NCBI RefSeq assembly: GCF_005885635.1
Contig: NZ_VATY01000004.1
Coordinates: 124,001 to 188,000, forward strand
Direction: 5' to 3'
From: Maribacter algarum (ex Zhang et al. 2020)
Lineage (GTDB): Bacteria; Bacteroidota; Bacteroidia; Flavobacteriales; Flavobacteriaceae
DNA: 64,000 nt
Made by a program: the position numbers and the translations under genes. The notes beneath the pieces are model-generated. The model made no database searches. It was not told where the DNA came from and worked only from the letters and a program-made list of their open reading frames with translations. Positions 7,732 to 17,125 of the stretch are shown piece by piece (position 1 is the first letter of the stretch; every line of letters begins with the position of its first letter).

Positions 7732-10137
7732 ATGAACAAGCACATTAAAAAAGTAGCGGTAGTCGGTTCAGGTATTATGGGAAGCGGCATCGCGTGTCAC
7801 TTCGCAAATATCGGAGTCGAAGTCTTACTCTTAGATATTGTTCCACGAGAACTTAATGATAAGGAGAAAGCAAAAGGACTTACCCTAGAAGACAAAGTAG
7901 TTCGAAATCGTTTGGTAAACGATTCATTGAAGGCGGCTTTAAAATCAAAACCCTCTCCTATTTACAATCAAAAGTTCGCAGGTAGAATTTCTACTGGAAA
8001 CCTAGAAGATGATATTTCAAAAATCTCAGAAGTAGATTGGATTATCGAAGTTGTGGTTGAGCGTTTGGATATCAAAAAGACTGTTTTTGAAAATATAGAG
8101 AAGCATAGAACTCCAGGTACTTTGATTACCTCAAATACTTCTGGTATCCCTATCAAATTCATGAGCGAAGGTAGAAGTGATGATTTCCAGAAGCATTTCT
8201 GCGGAACGCATTTCTTCAACCCTGCGCGCTACTTAAAATTGTTTGAAATAATTCCTGGTCCGAAAACTTCTTCTGAAGTATTGGATTTCTTAAATGGATA
8301 TGGCGAGAAGTTCTTAGGAAAGACATCTGTTGTTGCTAAGGACACACCCGCTTTTATAGGAAACCGTATTGGTATTTTCAGCATTCAAAGTCTCTTTCAT
8401 GCCGTTAAGGATATGGGAATGACCGTTGAAGAGGTTGATAAGCTTACCGGTCCGTTAATCGGGCGACCAAAATCGGCTACCTTCAGAACAGTTGATGTGG
8501 TTGGTTTGGACACTTTGGTTCATACCGCTAACGGAGTATACGAGAATTGTCCTGATGATGAAAAGCGCGATGTATTCAAATTACCAGATTTCATCAATAC
8601 CATGATGGAAAACAAATGGTTAGGAAGCAAAACAAAACAGGGCTTTTATAAGAAGACAGTTGGCGAAGGTGGCAAGAAAGAAATCTTGACATTGGATTTG
8701 GATACGATGGAATATCGGTCTAAAAAAAGTGCCAAGTTCGCTACGCTGGAATTAACAAAACCTATAGATAAGGTTGTGGACCGTTTTCCTGTACTAATTG
8801 ACGGGAAAGATAAAGCCGGAGAATTCTTCAGAAAGAGTTTCGCAGCTTTGTTCGCTTACGTTTCGCACCGAATTCCTGAAATCACGGATGATATTTATAA
8901 AATTGACGACGCTACAAAAGCTGGTTTCGGTTGGGAGCATGGGCCTTTTCAAATCTGGGATGCAATTGGTGTCGAAAAAGGTCTGGAAATCATGAAGGCA
9001 GAGGGTGAAGTTGCTGCTCAATGGGTGGCAGAGATGTTAGCCTCTGGTCAGAAATCTTTCTATGCTGTAAAAGACGGTGCTACGTACTGCTACGATATTC
9101 CAAAAAAATCCGTGGAGAAAATCCCGGGACAAGATTCCTTTATTATTCTAGATAACATCCGTAAATCAAAAGAAGTATTTAAAAATGCCGGAGTCGTTGT
9201 TGAAGATTTAGGTGATGGTATTTTAAATGTGGAATTCCAATCTAAAATGAACACTATCGGTGGTGATGTTCTAGCGGGATTAAATAAAGCCATCGATATG
9301 GCTGAAAAAGATTTCCAAGGTTTGGTTGTCGGTAATCAAGCTGCTAACTTCTCTGTAGGTGCAAACATCGGAATGATTTTCATGATGGCCGTAGAGCAAG
9401 AATATGATGAGCTGAACATGGCGATTAAAATGTTCCAAGATACCATGATGCGCATGCGGTATTCATCCATCCCAACTGTTGCCGCTCCTCACGGAATGTC
9501 TTTAGGTGGCGGTTGTGAAATATCACTGCACGCGGATAAAGTTGTCGCAGCAGCTGAAACCTATATGGGGCTCGTTGAGTTCGGAGTTGGGGTGATTCCT
9601 GGTGGTGGTGGTTCCAAAGAAATGGCACTACGCGCTCAGGATACTTTCCTTAAAGGTGATGTAGAACTGAATGTTTTACAGGAGTATTTCTTGACCATTG
9701 GAATGGCAAAAGTATCTACATCAGCCTATGAAGCTTTTGATTTAGGATTGCTTCAAAAAGGAAAAGATATCGTAGTGGTAAACAAGGACAGACAAATTGC
9801 TACGGCGAAAGCACATGCTAAGTTAATGGCAGAGGCGGGTTACACGCAACCACCGATGCGAAAAGATATCAAAGTTTTAGGTAAACAAGCTTTAGGAATG
9901 TTTGTCGTAGGGACTGATTCTATGGAAGCCAGTCACTATATCAGTGAACATGACAAGAAAATTGCCAACAAACTAGCCTACGTAATGGCTGGGGGTGATT
10001 TGTCTGAACCAACGCGAGTATCCGAGCAATATTTGTTAGATATCGAACGTGAAGCTTTCCTTTCCCTTTGCTCTGAGAAAAAGACTTTGGAAAGAATACA
10101 GCACATGCTTAAAACAGGTAAACCATTAAGAAACTAA
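7732..10137 (+). CDS. 3-hydroxyacyl-CoA dehydrogenase / enoyl-CoA hydratase fusion
   Basis: An 801-residue bifunctional beta-oxidation enzyme. The N-terminal NAD-binding Rossmann fold starts at once (VAVVGSGIMGSGIACHFA), followed by the dehydrogenase catalytic region GTHFFNPARYLKLFEI and a C-terminal dehydrogenase domain with GPLIGRPKSATFRTVD. The last 300 residues are a crotonase domain with an oxyanion-hole segment (ANFSVGANIG) and GMSLGGGCEISLHAD. The order (dehydrogenase first, hydratase second) is the reverse of E. coli FadB. It hydrates enoyl-CoA and oxidises the 3-hydroxyacyl-CoA with NAD. It is followed 5 bp later by the thiolase gene, so the two steps are made together. Confidence 0.95.
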   Translation: MNKHIKKVAVVGSGIMGSGIACHFANIGVEVLLLDIVPRELNDKEKAKGLTLEDKVVRNRLVNDSLKAALKSKPSPIYNQKFAGRISTGNLEDDISKISEVDWIIEVVVERLDIKKTVFENIEKHRTPGTLITSNTSGIPIKFMSEGRSDDFQKHFCGTHFFNPARYLKLFEIIPGPKTSSEVLDFLNGYGEKFLGKTSVVAKDTPAFIGNRIGIFSIQSLFHAVKDMGMTVEEVDKLTGPLIGRPKSATFRTVDVVGLDTLVHTANGVYENCPDDEKRDVFKLPDFINTMMENKWLGSKTKQGFYKKTVGEGGKKEILTLDLDTMEYRSKKSAKFATLELTKPIDKVVDRFPVLIDGKDKAGEFFRKSFAALFAYVSHRIPEITDDIYKIDDATKAGFGWEHGPFQIWDAIGVEKGLEIMKAEGEVAAQWVAEMLASGQKSFYAVKDGATYCYDIPKKSVEKIPGQDSFIILDNIRKSKEVFKNAGVVVEDLGDGILNVEFQSKMNTIGGDVLAGLNKAIDMAEKDFQGLVVGNQAANFSVGANIGMIFMMAVEQEYDELNMAIKMFQDTMMRMRYSSIPTVAAPHGMSLGGGCEISLHADKVVAAAETYMGLVEFGVGVIPGGGGSKEMALRAQDTFLKGDVELNVLQEYFLTIGMAKVSTSAYEAFDLGLLQKGKDIVVVNKDRQIATAKAHAKLMAEAGYTQPPMRKDIKVLGKQALGMFVVGTDSMEASHYISEHDKKIANKLAYVMAGGDLSEPTRVSEQYLLDIEREAFLSLCSEKKTLERIQHMLKTGKPLRN

Positions 10138-10142
10138 GACAC

Positions 10143-11333
10143 ATGAAAACTGCATATATAGTTAAAGGATATCGAACTGCTGTTGGAAAAGCGCCAAGAG
10201 GTGTTTTCCGTTTTAAGCGAACAGACGAACTGGCCGCGGAGACCATCGAACATATGATGAAGGAACTGCCTAATTTCGACAAAAAGCGTATTGACGATGT
10301 TATCGTTGGAAATGCAATGCCTGAAGGAGCTCAGGGTTTAAATATGGCCCGTTTGATTTCATTGATGGGACTAGATATTGTTGATGTACCAGGAGTAACG
10401 GTAAATCGATTTTGCGCCTCAGGTCTAGAAACCATAGGTATTGCAGCTGCAAAAGTGCAAGCTGGAATGGCAGATTGTATCATCGCTGGTGGTGCAGAAA
10501 GTATGAGTGCTGTTCCTATGACCGGAAATAAACCAGAGTTGAATTATGATTTGGCAAAACAAGGTCATGAGGACTACTATTGGGGCATGGGAAATACCGC
10601 GGAGGCAGTTGCCAACGAATACAAAGTATCTCGTGAAGACCAAGATGAGTTTGCGTATAATTCGCATATGAAAGCTTTGAAAGCACAGGCAGAAGACCGT
10701 TTTCAAAGTCAAATCGCACCCATCGAAGTTGAACAAACGTATTTAGATGCCAATGGTAAAAGAGCTGAAAAAAAATATACCGTGACCAAAGATGAAGGAC
10801 CAAGAAAAGGGACTTCTGTCGAAGTTCTAAATAAATTAAGACCTGTATTCGCCGCTGGTGGGAGTGTTACTGCTGGTAACTCTTCGCAAATGAGTGATGG
10901 TGCGGCTTTTGTTTTAATCATGAGCGAAGACATGGTCAAAGAATTAAATCTTGAACCTATCGCACGTTTGGTAAATTATGCTGCTGCTGGTGTACCCCCA
11001 AGAATTATGGGTATCGGTCCGGTTGCGGCTATTCCGAAGGCGTTAAAACAAGCAGGTTTGAAACAAGATGATATTGAGTTGATAGAGTTGAATGAAGCTT
11101 TTGCTTCACAATCTTTAGCCGTAATGCGCGAGCTGGATTTGAACCAAGACATCGTCAATGTAAATGGGGGTGCAATTGCTTTAGGACACCCTTTAGGATG
11201 TACCGGAGCTAAGTTATCCGTACAGTTGTTTGACGAAATGCGTAAGCGTGATATGAAAGGAAAATATGGTATGGTTACCATGTGCGTGGGCACAGGACAA
11301 GGTGCTGCCGGTATTTTTGAATTTTTAAATTAG
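10143..11333 (+). CDS. Acetyl-CoA acyltransferase (3-ketoacyl-CoA thiolase)
   Basis: A 396-residue thiolase catalysing the last, cleaving step of beta-oxidation. All catalytic elements are visible: the nucleophilic Cys in NRFCASGLETI near residue 90, the His in GGAIALGHPLGCTG near residue 350, and the second Cys in VTMCVGTGQGAAGIFE near residue 380. Length is normal for the degradative family. It lies between the fused dehydrogenase/hydratase and the acyl-CoA dehydrogenase in one operon. Confidence 0.96.
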   Translation: MKTAYIVKGYRTAVGKAPRGVFRFKRTDELAAETIEHMMKELPNFDKKRIDDVIVGNAMPEGAQGLNMARLISLMGLDIVDVPGVTVNRFCASGLETIGIAAAKVQAGMADCIIAGGAESMSAVPMTGNKPELNYDLAKQGHEDYYWGMGNTAEAVANEYKVSREDQDEFAYNSHMKALKAQAEDRFQSQIAPIEVEQTYLDANGKRAEKKYTVTKDEGPRKGTSVEVLNKLRPVFAAGGSVTAGNSSQMSDGAAFVLIMSEDMVKELNLEPIARLVNYAAAGVPPRIMGIGPVAAIPKALKQAGLKQDDIELIELNEAFASQSLAVMRELDLNQDIVNVNGGAIALGHPLGCTGAKLSVQLFDEMRKRDMKGKYGMVTMCVGTGQGAAGIFEFLN

Positions 11334-11353
11334 AATAGAATAAGAGTATAGCT

Positions 11354-13165
11354 ATGAGCACAGAAACAATTGACAAAGAAATATTAAGAGGCGGACAGTT
11401 TCTTGTAAAAGAAACCAAATGCGACGACGTTTTTACCTTGGAGGATTTATCCGAAGAGCAAAAAATGATGCGTGATAGCACCAAAGAATTCGTAGACAGA
11501 GAGATTTGGGCACATTGGGAACGTTTCGAAGGTAAAGATTATGCTTTCACTGCGGAAACCATGCGTAAAGCTGGTGAGTTAGGACTTTTGGGGATTGCAG
11601 TACCAGAAGAATACGGAGGAATGGGAATGGGCTTTGTGTCTACTATGTTAGTGTGTGATTATATTTCAGGAGCTACAGGTTCTTTTAGTACTTCTTTCGG
11701 GGCACACACAGGAATTGGGACAATGCCAATTACTCTTTATGGAAACGAAGAGCAAAAGAAAAAATACGTCCCTAAACTAGCTTCAGGTGAGTGGTTAGGT
11801 TCCTATTGCTTGACGGAACCTGGAGCTGGTTCTGATGCAAATTCTGGAAAAACAAAAGCCGTTTTATCTGATGACGGTAAATACTATAGTATTACCGGTC
11901 AGAAAATGTGGATTTCAAACGCAGGTTTCTGTAATTTATTAATCGTTTTCGCCAGAATTGAGGATGATAAAAATATCACAGGGTTTATCGTAGAGAATGA
12001 CCCTGATAACGGAATCACAATGGGTGATGAGGAGAAGAAATTAGGAATTCATTCTTCATCAACACGTCAGGTTTTCTTTAATGAAACAAAAGTTCCTGTT
12101 GAGGACATGCTTTCTGAAAGAGGAAACGGATTCAAAATTGCAATGAACGCCCTGAACGTTGGTCGTATCAAATTGGCTGCTGCTTGTTTAGATGCGCAAA
12201 GAAGAGTAATTAATGAAGCTGTTAATTATGCAAATGAGCGTATTCAGTTTAAGACGCCCATCATAAACTTTGGTGCAATCAAGGCAAAAATTGCTGAGAT
12301 GGCTACAAACACTTATGTTGGAGAATCAGGAAGCTATAGAGCTGCTAAAAACATTGAAGATAGAATTGCAATCCGTGTAGCGGAAGGTAACTCACACCAA
12401 GAAGCCGAATTGAAAGGGGTTGAAGAATATGCTATTGAATGTTCTATATTAAAAGTAGCCGTTTCCGAACATGTACAGTTTACTTCAGATGAAGGTTTAC
12501 AGATTTATGGTGGTATGGGTTATAGCGCTGAAGCACCTATGGAATCTGCTTGGAGAGATTCTCGTATCGGTCGTATTTATGAGGGTACGAACGAAATCAA
12601 CCGTATGCTGGCGGTTGGTATGTTGGTGAAGAAAGCCATGAAAGGCCATGTTGATTTATTAGGCCCTGCGACAGCAGTTGGTGAAGAGTTAATGGGAATT
12701 CCGTCGTTTGACGCTCCTGATTTCTCAGAGTTATTCGCTGAAGAAAAAGACTTGGTAGCTAGGTTGAAGAAAGTGTTTTTAATGGTTGCCGGTTCTGCAG
12801 TCCAGAAATTTGGTCCGGAATTGGAAAAGCACCAACAATTAATGATGGCAGCTTCGAATATTTTGATTGAAGTCTATATGGCCGAAAGTACCATCTTAAG
12901 AACAGAGAAAAACGCAAAACGTTTTGGTGAGGAATCACAAGCTACTCAGATAGCTATGGCTAAATTGAACTTGTACAATGCTGTTGATGTTATCCTTAAA
13001 AACGGAAAGGAAGCCATTGTTTCTTTTGCTGAAGGTGACGAGCAACGTATTATGCTTATGGGCTTGAAACGTTTTACAAAATATACCAACAACCCTAACG
13101 TAGTGGCTTTACGCACACAAATTGCGGACAAAGTAGCTGCTGATAACGGGTATACCTTTGACTAA
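11354..13165 (+). CDS. Acyl-CoA dehydrogenase (long C-terminal form)
   Basis: A 603-residue FAD-dependent acyl-CoA dehydrogenase for the first step of beta-oxidation. FAD/substrate motifs are clear: YCLTEPGAGSDANSGKTKAV, QKMWISNAGFCNLLIVFARI, and the C-terminal catalytic-type segment GRIYEGTNEINRM with Glu as the likely base. It has about 170 residues beyond the core dehydrogenase, like very-long-chain enzymes, which suggests long-chain substrates. It is the last gene of the marR-led operon and is followed directly by a strong terminator. Confidence 0.95.
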   Translation: MSTETIDKEILRGGQFLVKETKCDDVFTLEDLSEEQKMMRDSTKEFVDREIWAHWERFEGKDYAFTAETMRKAGELGLLGIAVPEEYGGMGMGFVSTMLVCDYISGATGSFSTSFGAHTGIGTMPITLYGNEEQKKKYVPKLASGEWLGSYCLTEPGAGSDANSGKTKAVLSDDGKYYSITGQKMWISNAGFCNLLIVFARIEDDKNITGFIVENDPDNGITMGDEEKKLGIHSSSTRQVFFNETKVPVEDMLSERGNGFKIAMNALNVGRIKLAAACLDAQRRVINEAVNYANERIQFKTPIINFGAIKAKIAEMATNTYVGESGSYRAAKNIEDRIAIRVAEGNSHQEAELKGVEEYAIECSILKVAVSEHVQFTSDEGLQIYGGMGYSAEAPMESAWRDSRIGRIYEGTNEINRMLAVGMLVKKAMKGHVDLLGPATAVGEELMGIPSFDAPDFSELFAEEKDLVARLKKVFLMVAGSAVQKFGPELEKHQQLMMAASNILIEVYMAESTILRTEKNAKRFGEESQATQIAMAKLNLYNAVDVILKNGKEAIVSFAEGDEQRIMLMGLKRFTKYTNNPNVVALRTQIADKVAADNGYTFD

Positions 13166-13198
13166 TTCAGATTGAAACTTTTGTTGAGACAGAAGTGG

Positions 13199-13227
13199 AA
13201 ACCGCTCCAAATTGGAGCGGTTTTTTT
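13199..13227 (+). terminator. Rho-independent terminator of the beta-oxidation operon
   Basis: Twelve-base inverted repeat AAACCGCTCCAA (13199-13210) and TTGGAGCGGTTT (13212-13223), ending in seven T residues. Confidence 0.9.
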
Positions 13228-13303
13228 GTATCCTTTTTCACGGTAAACAGGGATTAAAAAAAACAAAGTATGTTTTACCTTATAAGCAAACAGAACTGAA
13301 TTT

Positions 13304-14089
13304 ATGAACAACAAACCAAAGAAGAATAAATTAAGCTTAAAGGTCTTGGTCTTTCTTTTTTTAGGAAGCCTGGCTTACGCTGTTTATGATTATTTCAAAC
13401 CATTCAAAGTTCAAGAAGGTGTTGTAGTTGCAAAAACATCCACCCCTGAATACTTTGATTATGGGTCGGTTACGGACAGTATCTATTGTAATGATTTCTT
13501 TAAATTTCGCATTCCCATTCTAAAAGGTCATGAAGCCCAGTATAAGCAGTATGACTATATTGAAAAGACCATTTATGAACGTGACTCTGTACCCGCGCAG
13601 CCTCTACTAGCTTCGGAAGTAAATGACAATGATTTACTTTTCGTGATTCCGGAATTGGAAAAAATTGATATAGTAAAAAGCTACAAAGAAGAAGGTAGCT
13701 TTGAAAAGTGGCAAAGTTACCAATCAGAAAAGTCAAAGAGAGAACGATTTGGTGCAGACTATCAATTAATTATTAGGGTACATAATCTTTCTGGAAGTTC
13801 AATGCATGGATACCTTAATCAGTTTGGGAATTTACATAACCCAAATTATGGTTCCCCAAATACGAAAGAAATTTCGGGAGTTTTTTTCAAAGAACTACAC
13901 GGTGTTGAAAATAATGGAGATGGTAGTCCTGGAAAGGTGATGTTTCAAATGTTAGGTGGGAAAAACAAAAATATTATCACCTACAGTACTGAAATAAAAG
14001 GGTTTGCAGTAAGCATCGAACTATTCTATCTCAATGAAGAACAAAAAGATGTTCTGTTAGAAATGGTAGATGGTATTCATTTTCATTAG
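13304..14089 (+). CDS. Membrane-anchored protein of unknown function
   Basis: A 261-residue protein with a Lys-rich N-terminus followed by one hydrophobic segment (LKVLVFLFLGSLAYAVY, about residues 12-28), so it is probably an inner-membrane anchored or exported protein. The rest is soluble, charged and Tyr-rich. No catalytic motif or known family was recognised. The terminator upstream and the 63-bp gap to the decarboxylase suggest it may have its own promoter. Confidence 0.75.
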   Translation: MNNKPKKNKLSLKVLVFLFLGSLAYAVYDYFKPFKVQEGVVVAKTSTPEYFDYGSVTDSIYCNDFFKFRIPILKGHEAQYKQYDYIEKTIYERDSVPAQPLLASEVNDNDLLFVIPELEKIDIVKSYKEEGSFEKWQSYQSEKSKRERFGADYQLIIRVHNLSGSSMHGYLNQFGNLHNPNYGSPNTKEISGVFFKELHGVENNGDGSPGKVMFQMLGGKNKNIITYSTEIKGFAVSIELFYLNEEQKDVLLEMVDGIHFH

Positions 14090-14152
14090 AGATTAATTTA
14101 ACCAAAAGATATTCGAGTTTTAAATCCTCCTAAAATCGGTTAACTTTATCCG

Positions 14153-15595
14153 ATGGAAATATCCCTACTTAAAAAAGCCTATTCTCCAGAAGAATTTAGA
14201 AAAAGAGGACATGAATTGATAGACCAACTGGTCGACCATCTGAGTAGCCATATCCATACCGAAGACAACCAAACTTTAGATTGGCATATTCCTGAGGATG
14301 AACGAACTTTTTGGAATAATTTTCTTGAAAATGGAGATGAAAACGAACTCTTCGCACAGATTCTAAAACGTACAACTTCAGTCCACAATCCCAAATGCAT
14401 TGGACATCAAGTCACCCCCACTGCCCCAATTACAGCACTTACAGCCATGATGAGCGGTTTGTTAAACAATGGAATGGCGATTTACGAAATGGGGATGGCA
14501 CCTTCGGCGATGGAGCGTATCGTTACCGATTTGATTTGCAAAAAAATAGGATATAATTCCGATTCCAGAGGATTTTTAACCTCTGGAGGAACACTGGCGA
14601 ATTTAACCGCGTTATTATCTGCCAGAAAAGCAAAAGTCGCAAATGACATTTGGAATGAAGGGTATCAACAATCCTTAGGAATTATGGTTTCAGAGGAAGC
14701 GCACTATTGTGTGGATAGAGCTGCAAAGATTATGGGCTTGGGTGAAAAGGGAATTATTAAAATTCCAGCTACGGAAGATTTTCAAATGAATACTGCTCTT
14801 CTGGAAAACGAACTTCAAAAGGCAGAAGCAAACGGAATACAAGTATTTGTCATAGTCGGAAGCGCTCCTTCCACAGCAACCGGTGTTTACGATGATTTAA
14901 CAGCGATTGCAAAGTTTGCTGAAAAGCACGATTTATGGTTTCATGTTGACGGGGCACATGGTGGAGCGGCAATTTTCTCCGAAAAGTACAAATACACAGT
15001 AAGCGGAATTGAACATGCAGATTCTGTTGTAATAGACGGTCATAAAATGATGATGCTTCCCACCATCACTACTGCCCTCCTCTTTAAAGACGGTAATCAT
15101 TCCTATGCAACGTTCAGTCAAAAAGCGGATTATCTTTTGGCGCAGTCCGATGAAGAGGACTGGTACAACAAGGCCAAACGGACTTTTGAATGCACCAAAA
15201 CGATGATGAGCGTCCATTGGTTCACCATGCTAAAAACTTACGGAGAAGGGGTTTTCGATGAATATGTGACCCAATTATATGATATGGGAAAGGCTTTTGG
15301 AAAGCTTGTTCAAAAGGAAGCCAACTTCGAATTGGCCATAGAACCAGATTCAAACATCATTTGCTTTCGATATGTTGATACTAATTTAAATTTGAATACC
15401 TTAAACGAAATAAATGCAAACATCCGTCAACAAATACTAGAAGAAGGAGAATTCTATATCGTACAAACCAAGCTTAGGGGAATTCATTATTTACGGTGTA
15501 CGACGATGAATCCTTTTACAACAGAAAAACATTTTAGAATTCTGCTTGAGAAAGTCAAAGAGAAATTGGAAGTTCTATTACCCATAAAAAACTAA
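14153..15595 (+). CDS. Pyridoxal-dependent amino-acid decarboxylase (group II)
   Basis: A 480-residue PLP enzyme of the glutamate/aromatic amino-acid decarboxylase fold. The cofactor Asp lies in WFHVDGAHGGAAIFS and the Schiff-base Lys in VVIDGHKMMMLP (near residue 300), in place of the more common DPHKW. GFLTSGGTLANLTALL is the phosphate-binding region. The substrate could be an aromatic amino acid, glutamate or another acidic amino acid, and sequence alone does not decide. The following propeller gene begins 6 bp after its stop, so the two are probably co-transcribed. Confidence 0.9.
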   Translation: MEISLLKKAYSPEEFRKRGHELIDQLVDHLSSHIHTEDNQTLDWHIPEDERTFWNNFLENGDENELFAQILKRTTSVHNPKCIGHQVTPTAPITALTAMMSGLLNNGMAIYEMGMAPSAMERIVTDLICKKIGYNSDSRGFLTSGGTLANLTALLSARKAKVANDIWNEGYQQSLGIMVSEEAHYCVDRAAKIMGLGEKGIIKIPATEDFQMNTALLENELQKAEANGIQVFVIVGSAPSTATGVYDDLTAIAKFAEKHDLWFHVDGAHGGAAIFSEKYKYTVSGIEHADSVVIDGHKMMMLPTITTALLFKDGNHSYATFSQKADYLLAQSDEEDWYNKAKRTFECTKTMMSVHWFTMLKTYGEGVFDEYVTQLYDMGKAFGKLVQKEANFELAIEPDSNIICFRYVDTNLNLNTLNEINANIRQQILEEGEFYIVQTKLRGIHYLRCTTMNPFTTEKHFRILLEKVKEKLEVLLPIKN

Positions 15596-15601
15596 GAACC
15601 T

Positions 15602-17125
15602 ATGAAAAATATACTTACACTTACTTTGTTTTTAATAAGCATTCAACTTTTCGCTCAACCAAACACAGAAGTTTACCTGCTGGACATCAACAACGCTGAT
15701 GGAAGATTAAAGCTAAGCAACCTTCGAAACATTTCAAACAATGAAGGATATGACAACCAACCTTCATTTTATGATGAGAATACCATCTTGTTTGCAAGTA
15801 CAAGAAACGAACAAACTGATATTGCCCAATACAATATTAAATCAAGTAGCATTTCATGGGTCAACGACACTGCCGGAGGTGGAGAATATTCACCTCTAAG
15901 AATTCCGAATTCAACTGCTATTTCTGCGGTACGTTTAGACACAACAGGATTGCAACGTTTATATCAATATGATACCTCTAATGGGGTTTCTAAAGTGATA
16001 CGAAAAGATGCTAAAGTCGGATATCATGTTTGGTACTCCGATGAGATTCTTATAAATACCATATTAGTGGAGAATAGAATGGATTTGGTAATTTCTCATC
16101 TAAAAGACGGTACCAATACTGTGGCTGCTAAAAATGTCGGTAGGTCTTTGCATAAAATTCCAAACACAGAATTGGTAAGCTATATAGCTAAAGAACAGGG
16201 AAATTGGTTTATCAAATCCCTACATCCTATTTCGGGAGCAACCGAAATAATTTCTCAATTACCTCCAAAAACAGAGGACATGGCTTGGATGGCCGATGGT
16301 AGCGTTCTGGTTCCTGCTGGTAATATACTTTACAGGTTTAAACCAGAATCCAAAGAAAACCCTGAATCAATTATCCTCTCCGAATATGAAGAAATTAATT
16401 CTATTTCCAGGATGGCAATAAGCCCCGATGGAAAATATTTAGCGCTAGTTTCTCAAGAGCCACCAAGTAAAATTGTACAGAAACAAGTCGATTCTTACAA
16501 TGCAGGTGATTTAAATGCATTTGTAAATTGTTATTCAGAAAATGTTTTAGTTACAAATTTTCCATCTGATACGCTATATGTCGGGCATGAGAAGATGCGG
16601 AGGAACTACAGCAGTCTTTCACCAGACAACAAGGTATATGAAGTGGAAGTTGTTAATAGAATCACTATCGGAAACAAAGTAATCGACCAAGAAAAGGTTA
16701 CAAAAAAAGGCGTATTTCAACAATTTCAAGTGGCACTTTACGAGGTCGAAAATGATGACATTTCTAGTATGAGATTTATTTTTGATGATAACACTACACC
16801 AAATCCAGAGACTATTGTCCAAAAACAATTGGATGAATATAATACTAGGGACATTGATGGTTTTTTACAAACCTATACTGAAGATGTTGAGTTGTTTAAT
16901 TTTCCAGAACAAAAGAGGTCAAAAGGACAAGAGGAAATGCGAAAAGGTTATGCAGGGTTTTTCGAGTCCACACCCGATTTGCATTGTGAGATAAAAAATA
17001 GAATTACCATTCGCAATATTGTGATTGATGAAGAATACATTACCGCAAATGGAAATAATTTTAGTGCTGTAGCCATTTACGAAGTAGAAAATGGTAAGAT
17101 TTCCAAGGTTACCTTTGTGCGATAA
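15602..17125 (+). CDS. Exported beta-propeller fused to two NTF2/SnoaL-like domains
   Basis: A 507-residue protein with a Sec signal (ending LFAQ, about residue 19). The first 290 residues form a TolB/WD40-like propeller with repeats of the type ISPDGKYLALVSQEPPSK. Two tandem SnoaL/NTF2-like domains follow, each opening with VQKQ-x-D-x-Y-N (VQKQVDSYNAGDLNAFV near residue 296, VQKQLDEYNTRDIDGFLQTY near residue 400). The two copies are diverged duplicates. SnoaL/NTF2 domains form small binding pockets, often enzymatic or protective, and no catalytic residue is certain here. It sits in a run with the decarboxylase, MFS transporter and peptidases. Confidence 0.8.
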   Translation: MKNILTLTLFLISIQLFAQPNTEVYLLDINNADGRLKLSNLRNISNNEGYDNQPSFYDENTILFASTRNEQTDIAQYNIKSSSISWVNDTAGGGEYSPLRIPNSTAISAVRLDTTGLQRLYQYDTSNGVSKVIRKDAKVGYHVWYSDEILINTILVENRMDLVISHLKDGTNTVAAKNVGRSLHKIPNTELVSYIAKEQGNWFIKSLHPISGATEIISQLPPKTEDMAWMADGSVLVPAGNILYRFKPESKENPESIILSEYEEINSISRMAISPDGKYLALVSQEPPSKIVQKQVDSYNAGDLNAFVNCYSENVLVTNFPSDTLYVGHEKMRRNYSSLSPDNKVYEVEVVNRITIGNKVIDQEKVTKKGVFQQFQVALYEVENDDISSMRFIFDDNTTPNPETIVQKQLDEYNTRDIDGFLQTYTEDVELFNFPEQKRSKGQEEMRKGYAGFFESTPDLHCEIKNRITIRNIVIDEEYITANGNNFSAVAIYEVENGKISKVTFVR

